A DNA stretch of 64,000 bases, from NCBI RefSeq assembly GCF_016107395.1, contig NZ_JAAIKO010000001.1, positions 1 to 64,000 on the forward strand. The letters run 5' to 3'. This stretch comes from Streptomyces fildesensis. GTDB lineage: Bacteria; Actinomycetota; Actinomycetes; Streptomycetales; Streptomycetaceae. Numbering within the stretch: position 1 is the first letter of the stretch; every line of letters starts with the position of its first letter. The notes under the pieces were generated by a model that did not search any database, was not told the DNA's origin, and worked only from the letters and a program-made list of their open reading frames with translations. Positions 13,381 to 21,405 of the stretch are shown here, piece by piece. The position numbers were made by a program, and so were the translations under genes.

Positions 13381-14151
13381 CTAGCCCGCGACGGCCACGC
13401 CCATGCGCCGGGTGATGGCGTCGAGCACTTCCTTCGGCCGGTCGGCGAGGTAGAAGTGGCCGCCGCCGGGGAACACCTGGAGCTCGCAGGCGCCGGTGGT
13501 GTGGTCGCTCCAGGCAGCGGCCTCGGCGAGCGTGGTCGTCGGATCGTCGTCGCCGACGAACACCGTGACGGGGCAGTCGATCCGCACCCCGGCGTCCGCG
13601 CGGTAGGTCTCGACCGCCTTGTAGTCGTTGCGGATCGAGGGGATGGCGAGCCGCATGATCTCCTCGTTGCCCAGCACCCGCGAATCGGTTCCGCTGAGCC
13701 GGCGCAACTCCGTGATCAGGCCCTCGTCGTCCTTCTGGTGCACCCGGTCGGCGCGGGTACGGGACGGGGCGCGGCGGGCGGAGGCGATCAGCCGGGCGGG
13801 CGCGGGCAGGCCGGCGTCCGCCATGCGCCGGGCGACCTCGAAGGCCACCGTGGCGCCCATGCTGTGGCCGAAGAACGTCAGCGGTTCGTCGGCGAACTCC
13901 CGCAGGTCCTCGAAGACCCGGTCGGCGAGCTCCGCGATGGTGTCGATGAGCGGTTCCTTGCGCCGGTCCTGCCGGCCCGGGTACTGCACGACCAGTACGT
14001 CGATGTCCGGGGCGAGCACCTGCGACACCGGGAAGTAGAAGCTCGCCGATCCGCCGGCGTGCGGGAAGCAGACCAGGCGCGGGGTGCCCGCGAGGGCGGT
14101 GTGGTAGCGCCGGATGTACTGATTGCTGGTGGTAGGGGCGGTGCTGGTCAT
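13381..14151 (-). CDS. Type II (editing) thioesterase
   Basis: A 256-residue alpha/beta hydrolase of the GrsT/RifR type that removes stalled or wrong acyl groups from carrier domains. It shows LVCFPHAGGSASFYFPVS at the start of the fold, the nucleophile elbow FFGHSMGATVAFEVAR near residue 96, an Asp in VFVGDDDPTT, and the catalytic His in PGGGHFYL. Length and motifs are canonical. The ATG at 14151 lies 8 bp after the amidase stop, so the two genes form a transcription unit. It serves the modular PKS and A-PCP system as a housekeeping enzyme. Confidence 0.96.
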   Translation of the reverse strand: MTSTAPTTSNQYIRRYHTALAGTPRLVCFPHAGGSASFYFPVSQVLAPDIDVLVVQYPGRQDRRKEPLIDTIAELADRVFEDLREFADEPLTFFGHSMGATVAFEVARRMADAGLPAPARLIASARRAPSRTRADRVHQKDDEGLITELRRLSGTDSRVLGNEEIMRLAIPSIRNDYKAVETYRADAGVRIDCPVTVFVGDDDPTTTLAEAAAWSDHTTGACELQVFPGGGHFYLADRPKEVLDAITRRMGVAVAG

Positions 14152-14159
14152 GGTTCTCC

Positions 14160-15683
14160 TCACAGAGGGGGCAGGGTGGGCGTCAGCGGGCCCTGGTCCA
14201 CCGGGAGTTCGGGAAGGAAGCCGAACAGCATCGAGGTGAGCCCCCACATCCCGGTGAATTCCGCGACCTCGGCGTCGTCGACGTCCACTCCGGTGTCGCG
14301 CAGCGCGGCGGCGAGCCACCGCTGCTTCTCCGGGTCGCCCGGGGACGCCTGCGGTTCGGAGACCGGGACGGCGGCGGGCAGCGATCCGGCGGCGAGGTCC
14401 GGGCGGCGCAGGTGCCAGTTGGTGTTCGACTGGTAGACGTCGGCGAGCGCCGCGAGCCCGAAGTCGCTCCACGGCAGGCCCGCGAGCTGCAGCGACAGCG
14501 GCATGCCGTCGCCGCCGAAGCCCATCGGGACCGCGACGGCCGGGAAGCCCACGGCGCTCCACAGGCCGGGCAGCCAGGAGACGGTGCCCAGCGCGGCGGG
14601 GTCGTCGTAACGGGGCGCGGTGGTCGGCCAGGTCGGGGTGGCCATCGCGTCGAGGCCGTCGAAGCGTTCGCGCAGGCTCGCGGCGGCCGAGGCGCGGACC
14701 CGCTGTGCGTGCAGATAGGTGGGCGCGCCGACGAGGCCGCCGAGGACGGCGGTCCGGCGGAACGGCCGCCCGTACTCCGCCCAGCGGGTGCGCAGCCCGG
14801 CGCCGTGCAGCTCGAACGCCTCCGCGAGGAGGGTGATGAACTGCGCCGCGAACAGCGGGTACACCTCGGGGAGTTCCACGGTGACGATCTCGGCGCCGGC
14901 TTCCCGCAGCTCTTCGAGGGCGCCGGCGAACGCCGCCGCGCAGTCCTCCGACAGCTGCGCCGACTCCTCGAGCGCCTTCGCCGGAACGCCGATGCGGGCG
15001 CCGCGCAGGTCGGTCCGCCAGCCGGTGGCGTCCGGCCGCCCGGCCAGCACCGCGAGGGTGCTCGCGCAGTCCCTGACGTTGCGGGCCAGCGGGCCGACGA
15101 CATCCAGCGAGCGGCTCAGCGGGCGGCAGCCGCCGTCGGGGACCAGGCCGTGGGTGGGCTTGAAGCCGGTGACGCCGCACAGCGCCGCCGGGATGCGGAT
15201 GCTGCCGTTGCTGTCCGTGCCGAGGCCGACGTCGAACAGCTCGGCGGGCAGCCCGTTGGCGCTGCCGCAGCTGGAGCCGCCCGTCCAGCGGTTGAGGTCC
15301 CACGGGTTGCGCGGCACGGGGAAGTCCAGCGCCGGGTCGGGCCGGCCCAGCGCGTGCTCCGCCATGGTGGTGCGGCCCAGCGGTACCGCGCCCGCCGCCC
15401 GCAGCCGGGCGACCGGTACGGCGTCGCGCCCGGCCCACCAGTCCGCGTCGTGCACCCGGCTCTGGCAGGTCGCGGGCGCCTCACGGGTCGCGAAGACATC
15501 CTTCACGCCCAGCGTCAGCCCGTGCAGCGGCCCGGCCTCGGCACCGTCCGCCACGGCGGTGTCCAGTTGCTCCGCCGTGGCGGCGGCCTGTTCGGTGAAC
15601 CGGCCGAGATACGTACCGAGCACCGGGTCGAGCCGGTCCGCCCGGTCGAACGCCTCTGCCACCCGGGTCCTGACGTCAGCCAT
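14160..15683 (-). CDS. Amidase-signature family amidohydrolase
   Basis: A 507-residue amidase with the Ser-cisSer-Lys set visible: Lys in LTLGVKDVF, cis-Ser in TGGSSCGSANG, and nucleophile Ser in GTDSNGSIRIPAAL. The family hydrolyses primary or secondary amides; in guanidyl and amide-starter polyketide pathways such enzymes unmask a carboxylate. The canonical GTDTGGS is GTDSNGS here, but the catalytic Ser is kept. The ATG at 15683 is chosen because homology-like sequence begins there; upstream frame is low-complexity. It is first gene of a unit with the type II thioesterase and is divergent from the HypE-like gene. Together with an Asn-type A domain it may act on an amide or nitrile precursor; this is inference. 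Confidence 0.9.
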   Translation of the reverse strand: MADVRTRVAEAFDRADRLDPVLGTYLGRFTEQAAATAEQLDTAVADGAEAGPLHGLTLGVKDVFATREAPATCQSRVHDADWWAGRDAVPVARLRAAGAVPLGRTTMAEHALGRPDPALDFPVPRNPWDLNRWTGGSSCGSANGLPAELFDVGLGTDSNGSIRIPAALCGVTGFKPTHGLVPDGGCRPLSRSLDVVGPLARNVRDCASTLAVLAGRPDATGWRTDLRGARIGVPAKALEESAQLSEDCAAAFAGALEELREAGAEIVTVELPEVYPLFAAQFITLLAEAFELHGAGLRTRWAEYGRPFRRTAVLGGLVGAPTYLHAQRVRASAAASLRERFDGLDAMATPTWPTTAPRYDDPAALGTVSWLPGLWSAVGFPAVAVPMGFGGDGMPLSLQLAGLPWSDFGLAALADVYQSNTNWHLRRPDLAAGSLPAAVPVSEPQASPGDPEKQRWLAAALRDTGVDVDDAEVAEFTGMWGLTSMLFGFLPELPVDQGPLTPTLPPL

Positions 15684-15758
15684 TCCCGTCCATCCTGTCC
15701 TCGGCCGATCCCTGCTGAATTCGGACTCCGAGTCTAGGTAAGGGGAATTGTGGTCCAG

Positions 15759-15786
15759 ACCCCCTTTCCTGCCCCCTAGCACCCCC
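15759..15786. promoter_or_regulatory. ACCCCC direct repeat, 22 bp apart, in the amidase/HypE-like divergent region
   Basis: ACCCCC occurs at 15759 and 15781, start-to-start 22 bp, with CCCCCTA between them at 15772. Read on the minus strand these are AGGGGG-type boxes 10-12 bp apart, the periodicity of SARP or LAL binding sites. The element is 76-103 nt upstream of the amidase start and about 125 nt upstream of the HypE-like gene, so it could control both. Confidence 0.5.
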
Positions 15787-15911
15787 TGTCGACCTGCTGT
15801 CAGAACTTCCCCCGACTACCGTGAAAGGGCCCACGGGGAACATGGTGCGACCGTGCCCGTCCGGGCTCTGAGGGCCTATTCGGCCGGTTCACAGGGGAGC
15901 CTTCCTTGATA

Positions 15912-16919
15912 ATGGATGTGAATTCCTGGCCGGTCGGGCAGGTCGCGCTCGCCGACGACTCCGGAACCGGCCCACGGCAGTTGACGGCTCTGGTCCTGGA
16001 CGTCCTCGGACCGGGGCTCGCGCCCGGCGGGCTCCCGCCGCTGTCCGGCGAGCCGCTCACCGTCCGTACCGGCAGCTACGTGGTCGACCCGCCGTTCTTC
16101 GGCAACGGCGACCTCGGCCGGCTCGCGGTGGCCGGCACCGTCAACGCGCTCATCGCGACCGGAGCCGACCCGTACGCCCTCACGCTCGGGCTGATCGTCG
16201 AGGCCGGGACACCGCTGCAACTCCTGCACCGCATCACGGAGTCCATCCGCGACACCGCCCATGAGGCGGGGATCGCCATCGCCGCCGTCGACACCCGGGT
16301 GGTGCGTGCGGGCGACGCCGACCAGCTGTTCCTCACCGCCACCGGCATCGGGGTCCACCGCCGTCCGCCGCTGTCGCTGGGCGCGGTACGGCCCGGCGAC
16401 CGCGTCCTGGTGACCGCGCCGCTCGGCAACCACGCCGTCCATCTGCTGTCGCTGCGGGCCGGACTCGGCTTCGAACACCATGTGCCCAGCGACTGCGCTC
16501 CGTTGACGTCCCTGCTGAACGGGCTGCCGCCGGGCGCGGTCCGGGCCGCCGCACCGATCACCTCGGGCGGACTCGCCGCGACGCTGCGCACCTGCGCGAC
16601 GGCCCGCGGGCTCACGCTGCGGATCGACGAGGGGGCGCTTCCCGTCCAGTACGAGGCGCGGCCCGCCTTCGAACTGCTGGGCCTGGCACCGCTGCACACC
16701 GCGAACGCCGGCTCGATGTGCCTGTTCGCGCCACCGGCGGCGGCCGACGCGGTCCTCGCCGCGCTCCGCTCCCACCCGTACGGCCGCCAGGCCGCCATCG
16801 TCGGCACGGTCACCGACGACACCGCCGGGGCCGTTGAGCTCCGCTCCCCCGACGGGCCGGTCCACCGGCTGCCCGCCGGGGTGCCGCCGGGCAGCGCGGA
16901 ACCACCGCGGCTGCGCTGA
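15912..16919 (+). CDS. HypE-like AIR-synthase-family ATP-binding protein
   Basis: About 335 residues resembling HypE, the enzyme that uses ATP to dehydrate a thiocarboxamide to a thiocyanate in hydrogenase cofactor assembly. Visible family segments: YVVDPPFFGNGDLGRLAVAG near residue 55, GTVNALIATGADPYAL, a diverged VDTRVVRAGDAD (normally GDTKVV), and a C-terminal half with TSGGLAATLRT. It ends in PPRLR and lacks the conserved C-terminal Cys on which HypE carries its substrate, so it is not a normal hydrogenase maturase; no HypF or hydrogenase gene is near. TTG at 15906 is an alternative start with better spacing from GGGGAG. Position among PKS genes suggests ATP-dependent dehydration or activation of an amide in the product; the reaction is unknown. 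Confidence 0.8.
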   Translation: MDVNSWPVGQVALADDSGTGPRQLTALVLDVLGPGLAPGGLPPLSGEPLTVRTGSYVVDPPFFGNGDLGRLAVAGTVNALIATGADPYALTLGLIVEAGTPLQLLHRITESIRDTAHEAGIAIAAVDTRVVRAGDADQLFLTATGIGVHRRPPLSLGAVRPGDRVLVTAPLGNHAVHLLSLRAGLGFEHHVPSDCAPLTSLLNGLPPGAVRAAAPITSGGLAATLRTCATARGLTLRIDEGALPVQYEARPAFELLGLAPLHTANAGSMCLFAPPAAADAVLAALRSHPYGRQAAIVGTVTDDTAGAVELRSPDGPVHRLPAGVPPGSAEPPRLR

Positions 16920-16946
16920 CGGCCGCGCCCCGCGCGGCGGAACCCC

Positions 16947-18314
16947 TCAGGCCGCCGCGACCAGCCGGTCGTAGCCGCGCAGCAGCGTCAGGGCGGCGGC
17001 GGTCGCGAGGACCGGCAGCAGGGTGAAGCCGAGCAGCACGCCCAGTTCGGCCGTGGAGCTCTGCTGGGCGGACTCGCCGTCGGTGGACGAGGCATAGCCG
17101 AAGATCTGCAGGACCAGCCCGTAGAGGAAGGGCGCCAGGGCGAGGCCGAGCATCTCGCCGGTGGTGAAGACGCCGGAGAAGACACCGGCCTGGCGGCGGC
17201 CGGTGCGTTCGGTGTCGTGGGTGGTGCGGTCGGTGAGCATCGCGTACAGGAAGAGCAGCTGGCCGGCGTGCCCGGTGCCGGTCACGGCGATGGCGACGGC
17301 GACCACGGCGACGGGCAGGTCCGGCGAGGCGAGCAGCAGCAGGCAGCCGGCGATGAAGAGCCCGCAGGCGGTGGCGTATCCCTGGCGGTTGCCGCTACGG
17401 GAGCCGAGCCGCGACCAGAGGTTGACGGTGAGCAGGTTCGGCAGGACGAAGGCGCCGACGACCAGCCCGGTGGCGTCCGAATCGTGCAGCACGTGGTCGG
17501 TGAAGTACGGGGCTCCGACGAGCATGAAGCCGGTCGCGAGGGACTGGACGACGCCGCAGCGCAGCAGCGCCATGAACGGGGCGTTGGCGCGGGCCACGGC
17601 GAACTGGTGGCGCAGGCTCGGCTCGCTCTCCAGGACCCGGTCACCGCGGGTTCCGGCCGTGCCGAGGAAGGCGCCGACCGCTCCGGCGGTGATGACGAGC
17701 GCGCCGAACAGGCCGACCCAGCGGTGTCCGGGAATGCCCCCGCCGCCCGCGTCCGCGATGGCGGGTCCCGCGGCGCCGGCGATCAGCGCGGCGATACCGA
17801 TGACGGCCACCCGACCGCCGACCAACCGCAGTTGGTCCTGGCGCCGGGTGGTGATCTCGGCGGGCATGGCCGCGTACGGCACCTGGAAGAACGCGAAGGC
17901 CGTCGCGGAGAGCAGGAATCCGGCGCCGGTGAACCAGGCGCCCGCCGTACCGGCCGCCACGCCCGAGAACATGAGCGCGAACGTCAGGGCCGCGGCGAGA
18001 CCGCCGAGCAGCACATACGGCCGGCGCGCGCCCCAGCGCGTCCGGGTGCGGTCGCTCGCCCGGCCGACCAGCGGGTTGAGTACCGCGTCCCACACCTTGG
18101 GGAGCAGCACGACCGTGCCGGCCAGGGCGGCCCCGATACCGAGGGTGTCGGTCAGATAGGGCAGCAGCAGAAGGCCCGGCAGGGTGTTGAACGTGCCGGT
18201 GACCAGCGAGCCGGAGGCGTAGCCGAAGCGCAGGCGCGCGCCCGGGACGGCGGGCGCGGCCTGCGGTCGGGGCCGCGCCGGCAGGACAGCTTGTTCGGGT
18301 TCGACGGCCGTCAT
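16947..18314 (-). CDS. MFS transporter, GPH/MelB-like, probable exporter
   Basis: A 455-residue membrane protein with about 12 hydrophobic segments. The N-terminal LPKVWDAVLNPLVGRASDRTRTRWGARRPY is the loop 2-3 signature of glycoside-pentoside-hexuronide type major facilitators. The ATG at 18314 is preferred over 18332 because GGAGGAG lies 6 nt upstream. It is convergent with the HypE-like gene and divergent from a LAL regulator. In a biosynthetic cluster its likely role is export of product or uptake of a precursor; direction cannot be told from sequence. Confidence 0.9.
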   Translation of the reverse strand: MTAVEPEQAVLPARPRPQAAPAVPGARLRFGYASGSLVTGTFNTLPGLLLLPYLTDTLGIGAALAGTVVLLPKVWDAVLNPLVGRASDRTRTRWGARRPYVLLGGLAAALTFALMFSGVAAGTAGAWFTGAGFLLSATAFAFFQVPYAAMPAEITTRRQDQLRLVGGRVAVIGIAALIAGAAGPAIADAGGGGIPGHRWVGLFGALVITAGAVGAFLGTAGTRGDRVLESEPSLRHQFAVARANAPFMALLRCGVVQSLATGFMLVGAPYFTDHVLHDSDATGLVVGAFVLPNLLTVNLWSRLGSRSGNRQGYATACGLFIAGCLLLLASPDLPVAVVAVAIAVTGTGHAGQLLFLYAMLTDRTTHDTERTGRRQAGVFSGVFTTGEMLGLALAPFLYGLVLQIFGYASSTDGESAQQSSTAELGVLLGFTLLPVLATAAALTLLRGYDRLVAAA

Positions 18315-18408
18315 GACGTGCTCCTCCGACATCGGTCGGGGACGTGGCGGGATGCCGCCAGGCCCACTTGCCCCCGAGCCTGACCAACGGGCAGCCTTGG
18401 CGGAAGTC

Positions 18409-18420
18409 GGGGAATTCCCC
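18409..18420. promoter_or_regulatory. GGGGAATTCCCC palindrome between transporter and LAL genes
   Basis: A perfect 12-bp palindrome in the 237-bp divergent region between 18314 and 18552. Its core GGGAATTCCC fits the centre of the PAS-LuxR consensus CTVGGGAWWTCCCBAG known from polyene clusters, although the outer CT/AG bases do not match. No PAS-LuxR gene is visible in the window. Candidate operator for either gene. Confidence 0.4.
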
Positions 18421-18551
18421 CACATGGCACTTCCTGTCGTGCAGCTTCCGGACAGGGGAACGCTCTTGGCCGGGTCCCCCGGGGGCGGGCACGCTGCGAG
18501 TGCCGCCGAGATCACCGGGACCCTGGAATCACCGAGGACAGCGAGGACAAC

Positions 18552-19997
18552 GTGCCGCCTGTGGAGACCGCCCTGTCGCAGGCCACCGGCTCCGCACCGG
18601 TCGGCCGTCACAAGGAACTGCTGGTCCTGGAGGAGTCGTTGCGGCTCGCCCGGACGTCGGCGCGGATCGTCTCGCTGGCCGGTGAGCCATGGGTCGGCAA
18701 GTCCCGGCTGCTGGCGGAGCTGATCGCCGCGGCGCACGACGGCGGCTGGACAGTGGCCGCGGGCCGGGCCGGACGGCTCGGCGGACCCGTGCCGTTCGAG
18801 GTGTTCGTCGACGCGCTCGACGACCAGCTGGCGCGCATCGGCCCCGACCTGGCCGAACGGCTGGGCCCCGGGGAGGCGGACCGGCTCGCCGGGGTCTTTC
18901 CCGCGCTGGCCGCGGGGCGCCAGGAGCCGTCCGGGCCGGCCCCGGCCGACCCGGACGCGTACTGGCTGATCCGCGCGATGCGCGCCCTGATCGGACGGGC
19001 GGCGGAGGCGAACGGACTGCTGCTGGTCCTCGACGACGTGCACCGGGCCGATCCGCTGTCGCTGCAGCTCCTGGACCACCTGGTCCGGCATCCGCCGCAG
19101 GCACCGGTGCTCATCGCGCTCGCCTACCGCGACTCCCCCACCGCGCGCCATCTCTCATCGCTGCGTACCCTGCGGGCGCACGGCGCCACGCCGTCCTGGC
19201 GACACCTGGACGTCGCCCCGCTCCCCGAGCGGGACGCCGCCGCGCTGCTGCCGCCCGGACTCGACCCGATCCGGCGCCAGTTGCTGCTGCGCGACGCGGC
19301 CGGGGTACCGGGGCTGCTGCACGCCCTGCGGGACGCGGGCCGGCTGCCGGTCAATCCGGACGCCGCTTCCGTGGACTTCCGCGCGCTGTCCCCGGTGGCC
19401 TGGCGGACCGCCTGCGCCGCCGCCCTGCTCGGCGACCCGTTCACGCCCGGCACCGTCGCCGAGGTGGCGGAACTGCCGCTGGAACGGGTGCTCGGCGGGC
19501 TCGACGATCTGCAGAGCGAGGGCCTCATCCGGCCCGACGGCCATCTGCGCCGCTTCCGCTTCCGGCACCCGGCCGTCGCGGGCCTCGTCCTGCGCGCCAC
19601 CGACGCCGGCTGGCGCTACGGCGCGCAGGGCCGGGCGCTGCGGGCCACCGCGCAGGGATCGACGCAGGGAACAGCGCAGGGAAGCACTCAGGTGACCGCC
19701 GCACCCGCCCGCAAGCCGATGCCGCTGTCCGCGATGACGGACGCGATGGACGCGGAGGACCTGACGGCCGACCTGCCGGACGGGCCCGGCGCCGTCGAGC
19801 TGGCGTCACTGAGCCGCCGTGAGGTCCAGGTCGCCGTGCTCGTCAGCGCGGGCTTCACCAATCAGCAGATCGCGGGGCGGATGCAGCTCAGCCCCAAGAC
19901 CGTGGAGACGTATCTGAGCCGGATCTTCAAGAAGCTGGGTGTCGTGTCCCGTACGCAGGTCGCCCATCTGGTGGGGCGCGGCGGCCGTCACCTCTAG
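18552..19997 (+). CDS. Short LAL-type (ATP-binding, LuxR-HTH) transcriptional regulator
   Basis: A 481-residue regulator with the two ends of a LAL protein: Walker A GEPWVGKSRLLAEL near residue 46, Walker B LLLVLDDVH, and a C-terminal LuxR helix-turn-helix (LSRREVQVAVLVSAGFTNQQIAGRMQLSPKTVETYL, residues 416-481). Typical LAL regulators are about 900 residues, so the central TPR-like part is missing; a Gln/Thr repeat (TAQGSTQGTAQGSTQ) lies near residue 370 at the junction. The GTG at 18552 follows GAGGACAAC. It is divergent from the transporter. Probably a pathway activator; the shortened sensor region could make it respond differently from the other two LAL proteins in the window. Confidence 0.88.
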   Translation: MPPVETALSQATGSAPVGRHKELLVLEESLRLARTSARIVSLAGEPWVGKSRLLAELIAAAHDGGWTVAAGRAGRLGGPVPFEVFVDALDDQLARIGPDLAERLGPGEADRLAGVFPALAAGRQEPSGPAPADPDAYWLIRAMRALIGRAAEANGLLLVLDDVHRADPLSLQLLDHLVRHPPQAPVLIALAYRDSPTARHLSSLRTLRAHGATPSWRHLDVAPLPERDAAALLPPGLDPIRRQLLLRDAAGVPGLLHALRDAGRLPVNPDAASVDFRALSPVAWRTACAAALLGDPFTPGTVAEVAELPLERVLGGLDDLQSEGLIRPDGHLRRFRFRHPAVAGLVLRATDAGWRYGAQGRALRATAQGSTQGTAQGSTQVTAAPARKPMPLSAMTDAMDAEDLTADLPDGPGAVELASLSRREVQVAVLVSAGFTNQQIAGRMQLSPKTVETYLSRIFKKLGVVSRTQVAHLVGRGGRHL

Positions 19998-20312
19998 GAG
20001 CGAGGGGCCCGAGGCGCCCGGGTATGGCGAAGGCCCCGCCCAGGGGTCCGGGGGAAGACCCGGGGGCGGGGCTCGCGGGTTGCCCAGGGCTCCCATGCGG
20101 GGGAGTAAGGGAGCGGGGGCAGCGGTACGAGCGTGCGCCTGACCTCATGGGCTTCGCTAAAGCCTCACCGGAGGATCAACGGGGCGGAGTTCCGGCCGTG
20201 CAGCTTGCTGCCACCGCTCTGAGCTGGCCCGGACCCCCCTGGCTCCGGAACCTTGGACGAGGAGACTCCCGACGCCGCATCCGCGGGGAAGACGCCGGAC
20301 CAAGGAGACGCC
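19998..20312. other. Intergenic stretch, 315 bp, with one terminator-like hairpin
   Basis: Contains GC-rich sequence after the LAL stop, including a stem with arms 20033-20041 and 20064-20072 (GCCCCGCCC/GGGCGGGGC). A short, likely spurious reading frame was not accepted. The AfsA-like gene's ribosome binding site AAGGAGACGCC lies just before 20313. No promoter could be assigned with confidence. Confidence 0.5.
20033..20072 (+). terminator. Hairpin downstream of the short LAL gene
   Basis: A 9-bp perfect GC stem (20033-20041 with 20064-20072) plus a partly paired interior, 36 nt after the stop codon. No T-run follows, as is common for Streptomyces terminators. Confidence 0.5.
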
Positions 20313-21314
20313 ATGACAGTAAAAAGCGCGGCCACCGCTGAACTGGCACTCGGCAACGGCACCCGCCACCTCATCCACTGCCCGCCGTCGTGGGACCACT
20401 ACCTGCTGGATGCCCCGAGCGTCGGGGAGGAACACTTCGTGCTGGCCGGTGAGCTGCCGCGGGCGCATCCGCTGTTCAACGACGGTCCCGGCCACTTCCA
20501 TGACGCGCAGATCGTCACGGAGACGATCCGGGAGATCGGCGAGTTCGTCGGCCACCGCTACTTCGGGGTGCCGCAGGACCGGCCGGGGCTCTTCTTCGGC
20601 TTCAACCTGCACCTCACCGAGCTGCGCGCCTGGCGCACCGACTGGGCCAACGCGACGGACTCGGGCACGGCGAGGATGACGACGGGCATCACCGCGAAGC
20701 CCGCGAACGCGATGAACGGCGTACCGCGCGGCCTCGACTTCCAGATCGACGTGAAGATCAACGACATGCCGTGCTGCACCGGCACGGCGGGGCTGGTCTT
20801 CCTGATGCCGCAGCTGCACCGCAACCACCTGGCCCACAACCGCCAGGCGCTGCGCGCCGCACCGGAGCTGGACGATGCCCCGGACGGGGCGCTGCGGCCG
20901 GTGGACCCAGCCGAGGTCGGCCGCTCCGCGGTCTCGAACGTCGTGGTCAGCGAGCCGTCGGAGTCCTCGCGCGGCCGGCTCACGACGTGGGTGCTGACCG
21001 ACAACCCGAATCCGGTCTTCGCCCCCGAGGGCGGCCACCTGTCGGGGACGCATCTGCTGGAGTCGTTGCGCCAGACCTCGCTGCTGGCGGCCGGCCGGGC
21101 CTTCGGGCTCGCCCCCGCACGCAGCACGCCGACCTCGTCCGAGGTGCACTTCCGCAGCTACGCGGAGCCCGAACTGCCGTTGCGCTGCACGGCGGTGCCG
21201 GGGGCGCTCGGCCGGGACGAGTACGGCCGGCCGGCCGTGCCCGTGACGCTGACGGTGACGCAGCGGCGGCGTGCCGTGGCGGAGGCCAGGACCACCGTGG
21301 TCCAGGACTTCTGA
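20313..21314 (+). CDS. AfsA/ScbA-family gamma-butyrolactone synthase
   Basis: A 333-residue protein with two AfsA hot-dog repeats. AfsA-type enzymes condense a beta-ketoacyl-ACP with dihydroxyacetone phosphate to start gamma-butyrolactone autoregulator synthesis. Visible family segments include HPLFNDGPGHFHDAQIVTETIRE near residue 50, and SGTHLLESLRQTSLLAAGRAFG in the second repeat near 250, followed by VHFRSYAEPELPLRC. The ATG at 20313 has AAGGAG 5 nt upstream. No obvious ArpA-type receptor gene is adjacent; the TetR protein at 60897 is too distant to pair with confidence. The gene heads a rightward run with SARP and LAL regulators, so a diffusible signal probably feeds into control of this cluster. 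Confidence 0.93.
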   Translation: MTVKSAATAELALGNGTRHLIHCPPSWDHYLLDAPSVGEEHFVLAGELPRAHPLFNDGPGHFHDAQIVTETIREIGEFVGHRYFGVPQDRPGLFFGFNLHLTELRAWRTDWANATDSGTARMTTGITAKPANAMNGVPRGLDFQIDVKINDMPCCTGTAGLVFLMPQLHRNHLAHNRQALRAAPELDDAPDGALRPVDPAEVGRSAVSNVVVSEPSESSRGRLTTWVLTDNPNPVFAPEGGHLSGTHLLESLRQTSLLAAGRAFGLAPARSTPTSSEVHFRSYAEPELPLRCTAVPGALGRDEYGRPAVPVTLTVTQRRRAVAEARTTVVQDF

Positions 21315-21405
21315 CCCGGCGCCACCGACCGGTCCTTGTACGTACGACAGCAGGCCTTGCACAAACCTTGCACGCGGGAACGCAGAGCGGGACGGGGGTA
21401 ACGCG

